Assembly (NCBI GenBank): GCA_020200135.1
Contig: JAIVJI010000014.1
Span: forward strand, 1-35,369
Direction of reading: 5' to 3'
DNA: 35,369 nucleotides
Origin: Acidobacteriota bacterium
Lineage (GTDB): Bacteria > Acidobacteriota > Blastocatellia > Pyrinomonadales > Pyrinomonadaceae
How positions within the stretch are numbered: position 1 is the stretch's first letter; the number at the start of each line of letters is the position of its first letter. The translations under genes were made by a program, and so were the position numbers. Below, in pieces: positions 1 to 7,008 of this stretch. The notes under the pieces are model-generated. The model saw only the letters and a program-made list of their open reading frames with translations. It was not told the origin of the DNA and did not search any database.

Positions 1-136
1 GAGCCGCACCGTGTTCCTCTATCAGCGAGAACGCCGCGCGGGGCTTGGCGGCAGAGAAGTAGTAATAGGCGCAGTGAAGATTATACGCCTTCGTCACATG
101 CAGGAAACATTGCGCCAACGCGACCGAAGGCGGCAC
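1..136 (-). pseudogene. degenerate radical SAM protein fragment (runs off window)
   Basis: Reading the minus strand from about 136 to the window edge gives an open frame of about 45 codons. It contains VTKAYNLHCAYYYFSAAKPR, which resembles the cluster-binding loop of radical SAM/SPASM enzymes, usually VTxxCNLxCxYCY. The first and third cysteines of CxxxCxxC are both tyrosine here (YxxxCxxY), so a normal [4Fe-4S] cluster could not bind. A TAG lies a few codons upstream and the only nearby start is a GTG at 136, so the 5' end also looks damaged. The fragment lies downstream of and co-directional with the DUF6289 gene. Calling it a decayed maturase is inference from one motif; a chance frame remains possible. 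Confidence 0.4.
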
Positions 137-205
137 GGCCTTACTTAGCTACGCGAACGCTAGCACAGCCGCGCGGCGGCCTTTCGGCGCCGCGTGGGCT
201 GGCAT

Positions 206-490
206 TTAACAGGGTACGCAGCCATACGGGTCGTAGCAGCAGACGTTAAGAATCTCCTCTGTATAGTATGGCGAACTAGTGCCCTCCAGCGTGCCCCGCC
301 CATTACAATAGATGTGCCCGGTGCCCACCACCTCTGAGTGTGCTGCGTCATTGTAGTAGGTTATTTCTTTCTCATACATGGCACACGAAGACCTAACGCC
401 CCTTGACGGCACGAGTGCAATGCCGAGCATCAGGGCTACCAAAGTTGCGCCCAAAACAAACCTTCTCGTCACGCTAGTAGATAGCCGCAT
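206..490 (-). CDS. small secreted DUF6289-family protein
   Basis: This 94-residue protein starts with a basic, hydrophobic export signal (RRFVLGATLVALMLGIALVPS) at roughly residues 9-29. A short mature domain follows, with a YYNDAAHSEVVGTGHIYCNG segment and a C-terminal NVCCYDPYGCVPC cluster. The YYxDAAHxxVVG...YCNG pattern is typical of DUF6289, a family of small secreted proteins of unknown function. The mature part has six cysteines (one at residue 36 just after the signal, one in the YCNG segment and four in the terminal cluster), so disulphides are possible. The start is supported by GGAGG a few bases upstream. No function is known; the downstream neighbour is the degenerate radical SAM fragment. 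Confidence 0.75.
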   Translation of the reverse strand: MRLSTSVTRRFVLGATLVALMLGIALVPSRGVRSSCAMYEKEITYYNDAAHSEVVGTGHIYCNGRGTLEGTSSPYYTEEILNVCCYDPYGCVPC

Positions 491-914
491 GGTGTCTCCT
501 CCATTGGTGGTTTCGCAGGGCCGTTGCCTGTGCTCTGCAAATGTTGTGAACTGCGAGATGAGGACTACTGGGGCCGTGCGTCAAACTTCAGCCAATTCGG
601 GGGATGGGCGCAAAGTACACCCGCTGCTGACTTACTGTCAAGCGTGGCTTTGCCTCACGAACCGAACGTGGGGCAGGATTGTGAGGCAGGAATTGGAATC
701 GTGAGGCAAGCTGCCATCGTGAGGCAAAGCCCTGCGGCGGCGTGGCCATACACGCTCCTTTGGTTCCGGAAGGCGGAGGGGCGGCTGCGGGAGGCGCGCC
801 TGGGGCGGGAGGTTCCGGCAAAGGGTTGGGGGCGGCTTTGACACTGCCGGGGCGCGTGAAGGGCGACGGTCGTCTACAATGTCCGGCGGAGGGAGGCCGA
901 AGGGTGAAACGTTG
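491..914. other. gene-free stretch with repeats and a weak promoter
   Basis: No convincing gene lies here; the frames that stay open are compositionally biased and have no family signal. The stretch holds the GTGAGGCA repeat array at 646-732. Just upstream of the idi homologue there is a TACAAT -10-like hexamer at 875-880. A TTGACA occurs at 838-843 but lies 31 bases from it, too far to be its -35 partner. Confidence 0.5.
646..732. repeat. short repeat array: inverted 15-mers with internal direct repeats
   Basis: A 15-base word, TCGTGAGGCAAAGCC, occurs at 718-732 and in inverse orientation at 646-660. Between them its core GTGAGGCA recurs as direct copies at 681-688 and 701-708, then again at 719-726, spaced 20 and 18 bases apart. 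The array lies in non-coding DNA between the divergent DUF6289 gene and idi homologue. The spacing near two helical turns would suit a cooperative DNA-binding protein, but a degenerate mobile repeat is equally possible. Confidence 0.55.
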
Positions 915-1373
915 ATGCCGACGGACGAACAGGTGATTCTAGTTGACGAGCGCGACCGCGAGCTGGGCGTGGCGGGGAAGCTGCGTGCGCACAGGGAGGC
1001 CGAGGCGGCGCGGCGCCGTCTGCGCGAGGAGATGAGCCTCGACTGCGAGCTGCGCCGGGCGTTCGAGTTCGTCTACCGCGCGGAGCTTGACGGCGCGCTC
1101 GTCGAGCACGAGTACGACCACGTCTTCGTCGGCACGCACGACGCCGAGCCGGCACCCGACCCGGCGGAGGTCGAGGGGTGGCGCTGGGTGAGCATGGGCG
1201 AACTGCGCCGAGGGCTGAGCGAGGAGCCGGAGAGCTACAGCTACTGGCTGAAGGTCGCGGTCGAGGGCGAGCACTGGCGCCGGCTCGAAGCGCTCGCCGT
1301 CGGCCTCGTCTCGTCGCTCGGCAAGGGCGAGCCGGCGCAGGTCGGCGAGAACGAAAAGCTTGACCTCAAATGA
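915..1373 (+). CDS. idi: isopentenyl-diphosphate delta-isomerase homologue (type I, Nudix) with internal deletion
   Basis: Both ends match type I IPP isomerase, which interconverts IPP and DMAPP. The N-terminus has EQVILVDERDRELGVAGKL and AH; the C-terminal half has EAARRRLREEM, EHEYDHVFVG and VEGWRWVSMGEL. The roughly 50 residues that normally separate the AHR segment from AARRRLREEM are absent. That block carries the catalytic TNxCCxHP cysteine-histidine motif, one metal-binding His and half of the Nudix fold. The fusion point lies near 993-1004 and keeps the frame, giving 152 residues against about 175-190 for the family. The ATG at 915 was chosen because the family start aligns there and AGGG lies upstream; 879 is an in-frame alternative. 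The protein is unlikely to isomerise IPP. DUF4385 follows after 6 bases. Confidence 0.8.
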   Translation: MPTDEQVILVDERDRELGVAGKLRAHREAEAARRRLREEMSLDCELRRAFEFVYRAELDGALVEHEYDHVFVGTHDAEPAPDPAEVEGWRWVSMGELRRGLSEEPESYSYWLKVAVEGEHWRRLEALAVGLVSSLGKGEPAQVGENEKLDLK

Positions 1374-1379
1374 CGCCGC

Positions 1380-1880
1380 ATGAAGTTCGACTACTCGCTC
1401 GACTATAAACGGACCGATTTCCGCAAGCACCCGGAGCTATACCGGGTCGGGCGCGGCGAGCAGGGCGTGCTCCTCGTCGAGCCGTACAAGGGCGAGCTGC
1501 TCCCGCACTGGCGCTTCCGGACGCCCGAGGTGGCGCGCGAGTCGGCGGCCAAAATCTACGCGCTGTACGAGGCGTACAGGGAGGCGGGCGACTTCGTCGG
1601 GATGGACATGGCGCGCAAGTACCTTCAGATGGGCTGGACGCGCTCGATGCGCTACGCCAACCATCGGACGGGGAAGAAGTACGTCGGTGCGGTGCCGCGG
1701 GACAAGAGGGGTCAGAGCGGCGCGCACGGCCGCCGGGTCGCGCCGAAGGCGTTCGACGCCGAGAAGCTGAGGAGCGCGAATATCTTCAGGGAGAGGCTCG
1801 ACGCCGTGCTGTCCGACCCGGCCTACGTCTCGATGCGCGAGGAGCACCTGAGGCTCTACGAGTCGTCGGCTAGGCCGTGA
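1380..1880 (+). CDS. DUF4385 domain protein
   Basis: This 166-residue protein shows the DUF4385 signature along nearly its whole length: FRKHPELYRVGRGEQGVLLVEPYKGELLPHW in the first third, then DFVGMDMARKYLQMGWTR and a conserved RYANH segment with GKKY. The family is widespread in bacteria and has no established function. No signal peptide or membrane segment is visible, so it is probably cytosolic. It starts 6 bases after the idi homologue without an obvious Shine-Dalgarno, suggesting co-transcription. Its last 11 bases overlap the 3' end of the convergent histidine kinase gene. Confidence 0.85.
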   Translation: MKFDYSLDYKRTDFRKHPELYRVGRGEQGVLLVEPYKGELLPHWRFRTPEVARESAAKIYALYEAYREAGDFVGMDMARKYLQMGWTRSMRYANHRTGKKYVGAVPRDKRGQSGAHGRRVAPKAFDAEKLRSANIFRERLDAVLSDPAYVSMREEHLRLYESSARP

Positions 1881-3180
1881 CTTCCCCGGCGGGCTGTTCG
1901 CGCGGCAGCTCGATGGTGAAGGTGGAGCCTTCGCCGGGCGTCGAGCGGACGCGCACCTCGCCGCCGTGCGCGCGCGCGAGGTGTTTGACGATGGCGAGGC
2001 CCAGCCCCGTCCCCCCCATATCGCGCGAGCGCGCGCGGTCGACGCGGTAGAAGCGCTCGAAGATGCGCGTGAGGTGTTCGGGAGGGATGCCGTCGCCCGT
2101 GTCCGAAATCTCTATCAGGTCGCGCGCGCCCTCCGTGTGCGCGACCGTGACCGTCCCGCCCCGCCGGTTAAACTTGATGGCGTTGTCCACCAGATTCAAA
2201 AGCAACTGTTCGAGCCGCCGCGGGTCGGCGCGGACGGACGCCCCGGCCGCCACTTCGTTGACCAGCCCGACGCCGCAGCTTTCGGCCTTCGCGGAGAGCG
2301 CCGCGAACGTCTCCTGAACCGCCGGGTGGAGGCGCACCTCGCGCGCGTCCACGCGCGCCCCGCCCGACTCGATGGACGAAAGCTCCATGATGTCTTCGAT
2401 GAGGCCGCGCATACGCTCGGCGTTGCGGCGAATGATGGCGAGAAAGCCGCGCGCCGTCTCGGGGTCTTCGAGCGCGCCGTCTTCGAGCGTCTCGGCGAAG
2501 GTGATGACGGCCGTCAGCGGCGTGCGCAGCTCGTGGCTGACGTTCGAGAGAAACTCCTGGCGGACGATTTCGAGCCGTTCGAGCCTCGTGATATCGATGA
2601 AGACGCCGATGGCGCCGCGCACGTCGCTGCCGTAGATGGCCTCGCGCTCGCGAAGCGGGGCGACGTGCAGGTCGTAGACGCGGCGGTCGTCGGCGGCGCC
2701 GGTCTCGACCTTGACCTCGGCGCGCACGCCGCGCGCGACCGCGCCGGCGAAGGCGGAGTAGACGGTCGGGTTGCGGGTCAGGTCGCTCAGGCGGCGCGGG
2801 CTGAGCGCGTCGGTGCCGCCCGAGCGGAAGGTCGCGCGCGCGGGGTTGTTGAGCGCCACGACGCGCATCGCGCTGTCGATGACGACGACGCCCTCGCGCA
2901 TGCTGTCCATCGTCGCCTTGAGCAGGGCGGCCGCGGGCACCTCGCCCGGCGCGGCCGACCTGTGCACGTCCGCCCCCTCTCCCTCCAGGTCGCCCACGGG
3001 GAAGCCCTCCGGTACATCGGGCGCGCCGTGCGCCGGCGGGTACAGACGCGCGGCGGCGGCGCCGACGGCGGCGGCCACGATGGCGACCCACGCGGCGTAT
3101 TCGTCAGCCTTGTAGAGTGCGAACCACGCGGCCGAGAGGGCCGCGATGAATGCGAGCGCGAGTGCCAGGCGCAGGGGCAT
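1870..3180 (-). CDS. PhoR-like sensor histidine kinase
   Basis: The protein is 436 residues from the ATG at 3180. Two hydrophobic segments (about 2-20 and 28-46) anchor it in the inner membrane with almost no periplasmic loop. A PAS-like domain follows (about 85-195, MREGVVVIDSAMRVVALNN). The HisKA box is FLSNVSHELRTPL with the phospho-acceptor His216. The ATPase domain carries the N box NLVDNAIKFN, DTGDGI, FERFYR and GGTGLGLAIVKHL. The order matches PhoR/WalK-type kinases. No response regulator is adjacent, so the signal and partner are unknown. The open frame continues upstream of 3180, but that part is antisense to the next gene and low-complexity. No clear Shine-Dalgarno precedes 3180. 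Confidence 0.88.
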   Translation of the reverse strand: MPLRLALALAFIAALSAAWFALYKADEYAAWVAIVAAAVGAAAARLYPPAHGAPDVPEGFPVGDLEGEGADVHRSAAPGEVPAAALLKATMDSMREGVVVIDSAMRVVALNNPARATFRSGGTDALSPRRLSDLTRNPTVYSAFAGAVARGVRAEVKVETGAADDRRVYDLHVAPLREREAIYGSDVRGAIGVFIDITRLERLEIVRQEFLSNVSHELRTPLTAVITFAETLEDGALEDPETARGFLAIIRRNAERMRGLIEDIMELSSIESGGARVDAREVRLHPAVQETFAALSAKAESCGVGLVNEVAAGASVRADPRRLEQLLLNLVDNAIKFNRRGGTVTVAHTEGARDLIEISDTGDGIPPEHLTRIFERFYRVDRARSRDMGGTGLGLAIVKHLARAHGGEVRVRSTPGEGSTFTIELPREQPAGEVTA

Positions 3181-3289
3181 AAGTGGCGGGGGGATAGCTA
3201 AACCCTTTCCGAGCGACTTGTCCAATCGAGTTGGGGACGCCCGCGTCCGAGAAAAATAATAGCAAAAAGTAAACGGCCGATGGCCAATG

Positions 3290-3295
3290 TACAAT
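3290..3295 (+). promoter_or_regulatory. -10-like TACAAT immediately upstream of the oxidoreductase
   Basis: TACAAT at 3290-3295 would place transcription initiation near 3302, where the preferred ATG of the oxidoreductase lies, giving a leaderless mRNA. No good -35 is visible and no Shine-Dalgarno precedes the ATG, which fits a leaderless start. This is inference from position only. Confidence 0.35.
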
Positions 3296-3301
3296 GTGGG
3301 A

Positions 3302-4375
3302 ATGTCGAAGGGCGGGACGGGTGCGGGCGACGAGTTGCGCGTCGGGCTGATCGGCTTCGGGCTGGCGGGCGCGGTGTTCCACGCGCCGCTCATCTCGGCG
3401 ACGCCGGGGCTGCGGCTCGCGGCGGTCGTCACTTCAAACCCCGAACGCTCTGAGCAGGCGCGGCGTGAATACACGGGCGCCCTCGTCCTCGAAACGCCGG
3501 AGCAGCTCTGGGGGCTCGCGCGCGAGCTGGACCTCGTGGTCGTCGCCACGCCCAACCGCACGCACGCGCCGCTGGCGAGCGCGGCGCTCGACGCGGGGCT
3601 GGCCGTGGTCGTTGACAAGCCTCTCGCCGCGACGGCGGCCGAAGGGCGTGCGCTCGTCGGGGAGGCGCGTCGGCGGGGGCTTCTGCTGACCGTCTTCCAG
3701 AACCGACGTTGGGACGGCGACTTTCTGACGCTGCGGCATCTGCTTGAGCGCGGCGCGCTCGGGCGCGTGCTGCGCTTCGAGTCGCGCTACGAGCGCTGGA
3801 GGCCGCGGGCGAAACCCGGCTGGCGGCAGAGCGGCGAGCCCGAAGACGCGGGCGGTCTGCTCTACGACCTCGGCAGCCATCTCGTCGACCAGGCGCTACT
3901 GCTCTTCGGGCCCGCGCGGCGCGTCTACGCCGAACTCGGCCGCCCTTACCCCGGGGTCGAGACGGACAACGACACCTTCGTCGCGCTCGAACACGCGGCC
4001 GGCGTCCGCTCACACCTCTGGATGAGCACCGCCGCCGCGCAACCCGGCCCGCGCTTTCGCGCACTCGGGAGTGAAGGCGCATACACCAAGTTCGGGCTGG
4101 ACGTTCAGGAGGAGGCGTTGAAGGCGGGAGGCCGCCCCGGCTCGCCGGGCTGGGGTGAGGAGCCGGAGAGTCTCTGGGGACTGTTCGGCGCGGGCGAAGA
4201 CCTGCGCCCCTTGCGGACTGAGCCCGGCTGCCACCAGTGCTTCTATCGGGGTGTCGCGGCGGCTTTGCGCGAAGGCGTCCCGCCGCCGGTTGACCCGGCA
4301 GAGTCGGTCGCCGTGCTCGAAGTCATCGAGGCCGCGCGGCGCTCGCACGACAAGGGGCAGACCGTCGTCCTGTAG
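3302..4375 (+). CDS. Gfo/Idh/MocA-family NAD(P)-dependent oxidoreductase
   Basis: The 357-residue protein begins with a Rossmann fold (LRVGLIGFGLAGAVFHAPL, about residues 11-29). It carries the family's catalytic-lysine motif as VVDKPLA near residue 105, and the C-terminal domain has GGLLYDLGSHLVDQALLLFG with the conserved His. These enzymes oxidise or reduce sugars and related polyols in the cytosol; the substrate cannot be read from sequence. The overall pattern resembles YhhX/MviM-type members. The ATG at 3302 was preferred over 3287 because it sits directly before the fold and fits the -10 placement. The gene is complete, and its stop abuts the truncated SnoaL gene on the other strand. 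Confidence 0.88.
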   Translation: MSKGGTGAGDELRVGLIGFGLAGAVFHAPLISATPGLRLAAVVTSNPERSEQARREYTGALVLETPEQLWGLARELDLVVVATPNRTHAPLASAALDAGLAVVVDKPLAATAAEGRALVGEARRRGLLLTVFQNRRWDGDFLTLRHLLERGALGRVLRFESRYERWRPRAKPGWRQSGEPEDAGGLLYDLGSHLVDQALLLFGPARRVYAELGRPYPGVETDNDTFVALEHAAGVRSHLWMSTAAAQPGPRFRALGSEGAYTKFGLDVQEEALKAGGRPGSPGWGEEPESLWGLFGAGEDLRPLRTEPGCHQCFYRGVAAALREGVPPPVDPAESVAVLEVIEAARRSHDKGQTVVL

Positions 4376-4696
4376 AGACATCTCCTGCAACGTAAGCGGC
4401 GGGGCGGTCGCGCCGTCGCCGACCAGGACGACGGTGGCGACGCTGTCGTCGATGACGCGGTCCTCGGTCGCGAAGCGTTGCAGGCAGCGGAACTCTTCGA
4501 CCTTGAACGAGTCGAACATCCGTCGGTAGTTCTCGCCCGTCGCCTCCTTGCCCCGGAAGACGAGGTCGCGCGCGGGCGACTCCCAGACGATGTCGTCGGT
4601 GTACAGCTCGAGCGCCTTCTCGACCTCGTTAGCGGCCTCGCTGTGGAAGTGCGCCTCGACGGCTGCCAGGTTGGCGGCTATCAGTTGCTGAGTCAT
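4376..4696 (-). pseudogene. SnoaL/NTF2-like protein, C-terminally truncated
   Basis: From the ATG at 4696 (GGAGG upstream) the first ~95 residues read as a normal SnoaL-like cone-fold protein: AAVEAHFHSEAANEVEKALE, LYTDDIVWESPAR, FRGKEATGENYRRMF, RFATEDRVIDDSVATVVLVG. The last strands of the fold (usually a V-R-L-R..F.M.DGKI.RE pattern) are missing. After about residue 105 the frame runs into DNA antisense to the oxidoreductase gene and stays open to 4010 with no family similarity. The gene has therefore lost its 3' end exactly where the neighbouring gene's stop codon lies. A readthrough protein of about 228 residues (4010-4696) could be made, but its tail looks meaningless. Confidence 0.6.
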
Positions 4697-4774
4697 CTCA
4701 CTCGTCACCTCCGATGTGTTACGGGCGCCCTTCTCGCCCCCTACACATGACGCGCATTGCGCGGGCAAAAAGGA

Positions 4775-6046
4775 TCACCCGCCGAGCGCAGCCTTCAGCG
4801 CCTCGAACGTCGGCTCAAGCTCTTCGAAGCGCTCGGGGCGGTGGAGGAGTTCGGCGAGCGAGGCGGGGACTTCGACCGCGCGGCCGGCCAGCGGCTCGAC
4901 GACCGACTCGAACTTCGCGGGGTGCGCGGTGCCGACGACGACCCAGTGCGGCGACTCGACGCGCGAGCGCGCGACGACGGCCGTCGCCGTGTGCGGGTCC
5001 CAGACCTCGGGCGGGCTCGCGGCGGCCGCGCCCCTGATGGTGTTTTCAATCTCAACGTCGGTGACGGAGAAGGCGCGGGCGATGCCCCGCAGCTCTTCAA
5101 AATCCGGGTGCAGGTCGAGGAGGCGTTCGGCGTTGGACGGGTTGCCCACGTCCATCGCGTTCGCCAGCGTGGCGACTGTCGGGCGCGCCGCCCAACGGCC
5201 GCTGCCGAAGAAGTCGGGGACGGCGCGGTTGGCGTTGGCGGCGAGCGCAAACTCGCGGACGGGCAGCCCCATCCGGCGCGCCCAGAAGGCGGCCACGGCG
5301 TTGCCGAGGTTCCCCGAAGGGACGACGAAGCCTGCGGCCGCGCGGCGCCGACGCAGGTACCACAGGCCCGCCGCGGCGTAGTAGACGGTCTGCGGCAGGA
5401 GCCGGCCGAGGTTGATGCTGTTGGCTGAGAGCAGGCCTTGAGCGTCGGCCCACGCGCGTTCGTTGAAGGCGGTCTTGACGACGCGCTGGCAGTCGTCAAA
5501 GTCGCCGCGCACGGCGAAGGCGCGGACGTTGGCGCCCCAGCAGGTCAACTGCCGCTGCTGGCGCGGCGAGACTTTGCCGAGCGGGAAGAGGATGACGACA
5601 CGCGTGTCGGGGCGTCCGTCGAACGCCGCGGCGACGGCGCCGCCCGTGTCGCCCGAGGTGGCGACGAGGACGGTGCGCCTTCCGGGCAGACGCGTGACGC
5701 AGGCGGCGAGGAAGCGCGCGCCCACGTCCTTGAAGGCGGCGGTCGGCCCGTGGAAGAGTTCGAGCACGGCCGTCGTCTCGTCGAGGTAGCGCAAGGGGAG
5801 CGGGAAGTTGAAAGCCTCTCCGCAAATCTCGCCGAGGTGTGCCTCGAGCGGGTCGCCCTCGAAGAAGGGCGCGAGCAGCCGCACGCCGATGTCGAGCCAC
5901 GACTCAAGCCCGTCGAAATCCTCCGCCGCGAACTCCGGAAAACTGTCCGGCACGTAGAGCCCGCCGTCCGGCGCGAGGCTGGTCAACATCGCCTCCGAGA
6001 GGCCGAGCGTCGGCTGACGCGAGCGTGTGCTGCGGAAACGCATCAT
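4775..6046 (-). CDS. thrC: threonine synthase
   Basis: The enzyme catalyses the last step of threonine synthesis: PLP-dependent conversion of O-phospho-L-homoserine to L-threonine. The 423-residue protein has the PLP lysine in FHGPTAAFKDVGARF (Lys106) and the phosphate/PLP loop ATSGDTGGAVAAAF. It also has the later motifs LLSANSINLGRLLPQTVYY and FVVPSGNLGNAVAAFWAR. The first residues, LTSLAPDGGLYVPDSFP, are typical of ThrC. The ATG at 6046 overlaps the thrB stop as ATGA, so translation is coupled; an upstream in-frame start at 6094 would lie deep inside thrB and is less likely. It is the last gene of the thrABC operon; I see no clear hairpin-plus-U terminator after it. Confidence 0.95.
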   Translation of the reverse strand: MMRFRSTRSRQPTLGLSEAMLTSLAPDGGLYVPDSFPEFAAEDFDGLESWLDIGVRLLAPFFEGDPLEAHLGEICGEAFNFPLPLRYLDETTAVLELFHGPTAAFKDVGARFLAACVTRLPGRRTVLVATSGDTGGAVAAAFDGRPDTRVVILFPLGKVSPRQQRQLTCWGANVRAFAVRGDFDDCQRVVKTAFNERAWADAQGLLSANSINLGRLLPQTVYYAAAGLWYLRRRRAAAGFVVPSGNLGNAVAAFWARRMGLPVREFALAANANRAVPDFFGSGRWAARPTVATLANAMDVGNPSNAERLLDLHPDFEELRGIARAFSVTDVEIENTIRGAAAASPPEVWDPHTATAVVARSRVESPHWVVVGTAHPAKFESVVEPLAGRAVEVPASLAELLHRPERFEELEPTFEALKAALGG

Positions 6047-7008
6047 TCCTCGTTCAAGACCCTGGCGCCGTGTTCGCTGACGGGTGAGACCCACGAGTCG
6101 GCTTCAGCCCCGCCGTGTTCCATAAAGGCGCGGAGCATCGAGTGGCGGACGCGCTCGGCCGCTTCGGGCGAGGCGACCCAGGCGAAGACGGTCGGGCCGG
6201 AGCCGGAGATGGAGGCGCCGAGCGCGCCCTCGGCGAGCGCGGCGGCCTTCACCTCGGCGAAGGCGGGGATGAGCGTTGCGCGCTGCGGCTCGACGACGTG
6301 GTCGCGGAGTGACTGGCGAATCAGTTCGAGGTCGTCTGTGTAACAGCCGGCGACGAAGCCGGCGAGGCTCGCGGTCTGTTTGACGAGGTCGGCGAGCGGG
6401 ACTTCGGCGCGGAGCAGGCGGCGTGCGCCGCGCGTGTCCACGCGCAAGCGCGGGTGGACGAGCACGGTCAGAATCTCTCGGGGCACGGGGAGACGCACAC
6501 AGCGGAACGGACTCAAAGAGGTGACGAGCGTGAGGCCGCCGAGCAGGCAGGGCGCGACGTTGTCGGGATGTATCGCGCCGCTTGCCGCCTGCTCGCCGAG
6601 CAGCGCGAAGGGCATCAAATCTTCGGCGGCGAGCGGGCGTTCGAGCAAGGCGTTCGCCGCGACGAGCGCCGCGACCGCGGAGGCCGCCGAGCCCCCGAGC
6701 CCCGAGCCGAGCGCGATGCCCTTGCTGATGGAAACTTCAAAGCCGAAGTCGAGCCTGCGTTCTTCGAGCAGGGCGGAGAGCCCGACGGTGGCCGTGTTGC
6801 GCGAAGGGTCGAGTGGTATCCCCGGGCCGAAGGGCGCGCCGGCGTCGTCTGTGATCTCAAGAATGGTGACGGAAGGCTCTTTGGCCCTCGTCACACGCAC
6901 GCGGTCGCCTGCCGCTTCGACAGCGAATCCGAGGATGTCGAAGCCGACCGCGACGTTCGCCACGGTCGCGGGCGCGAACGCCGTCGCGCCCCTCAGACCC
7001 AGGCTCAT
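6043..7008 (-). CDS. thrB: homoserine kinase
   Basis: This 321-residue GHMP-family kinase phosphorylates L-homoserine with ATP, feeding ThrC. It opens with the ThrB hallmark FAPATVANVAVGFDILGFAV. The ATP-binding glycine/serine loop KGIALGSGLGGSAASAVAAL is at about residues 95-114, and the C-terminal motif ALGASISGSGPTVFAWV is present. Length and motif order are normal. Its ATG overlaps the thrA stop (ATGA at 7005-7008) and its stop overlaps the thrC start the same way, a fully coupled thrA-thrB-thrC unit. Confidence 0.95.
   Translation of the reverse strand: MSLGLRGATAFAPATVANVAVGFDILGFAVEAAGDRVRVTRAKEPSVTILEITDDAGAPFGPGIPLDPSRNTATVGLSALLEERRLDFGFEVSISKGIALGSGLGGSAASAVAALVAANALLERPLAAEDLMPFALLGEQAASGAIHPDNVAPCLLGGLTLVTSLSPFRCVRLPVPREILTVLVHPRLRVDTRGARRLLRAEVPLADLVKQTASLAGFVAGCYTDDLELIRQSLRDHVVEPQRATLIPAFAEVKAAALAEGALGASISGSGPTVFAWVASPEAAERVRHSMLRAFMEHGGAEADSWVSPVSEHGARVLNEE

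Noticed and set aside
1966..3201. 411-residue plus-strand open frame
   Set aside because: It is a mirror frame of the histidine kinase; its high Arg/Ala/Asp content with no motifs is typical of shadow frames in GC-rich DNA.
3181..3618. N-terminal extension of the histidine kinase frame
   Set aside because: It is Ser/Pro/Ala-rich antisense of the conserved oxidoreductase; the membrane anchor starts naturally at the ATG at 3180.
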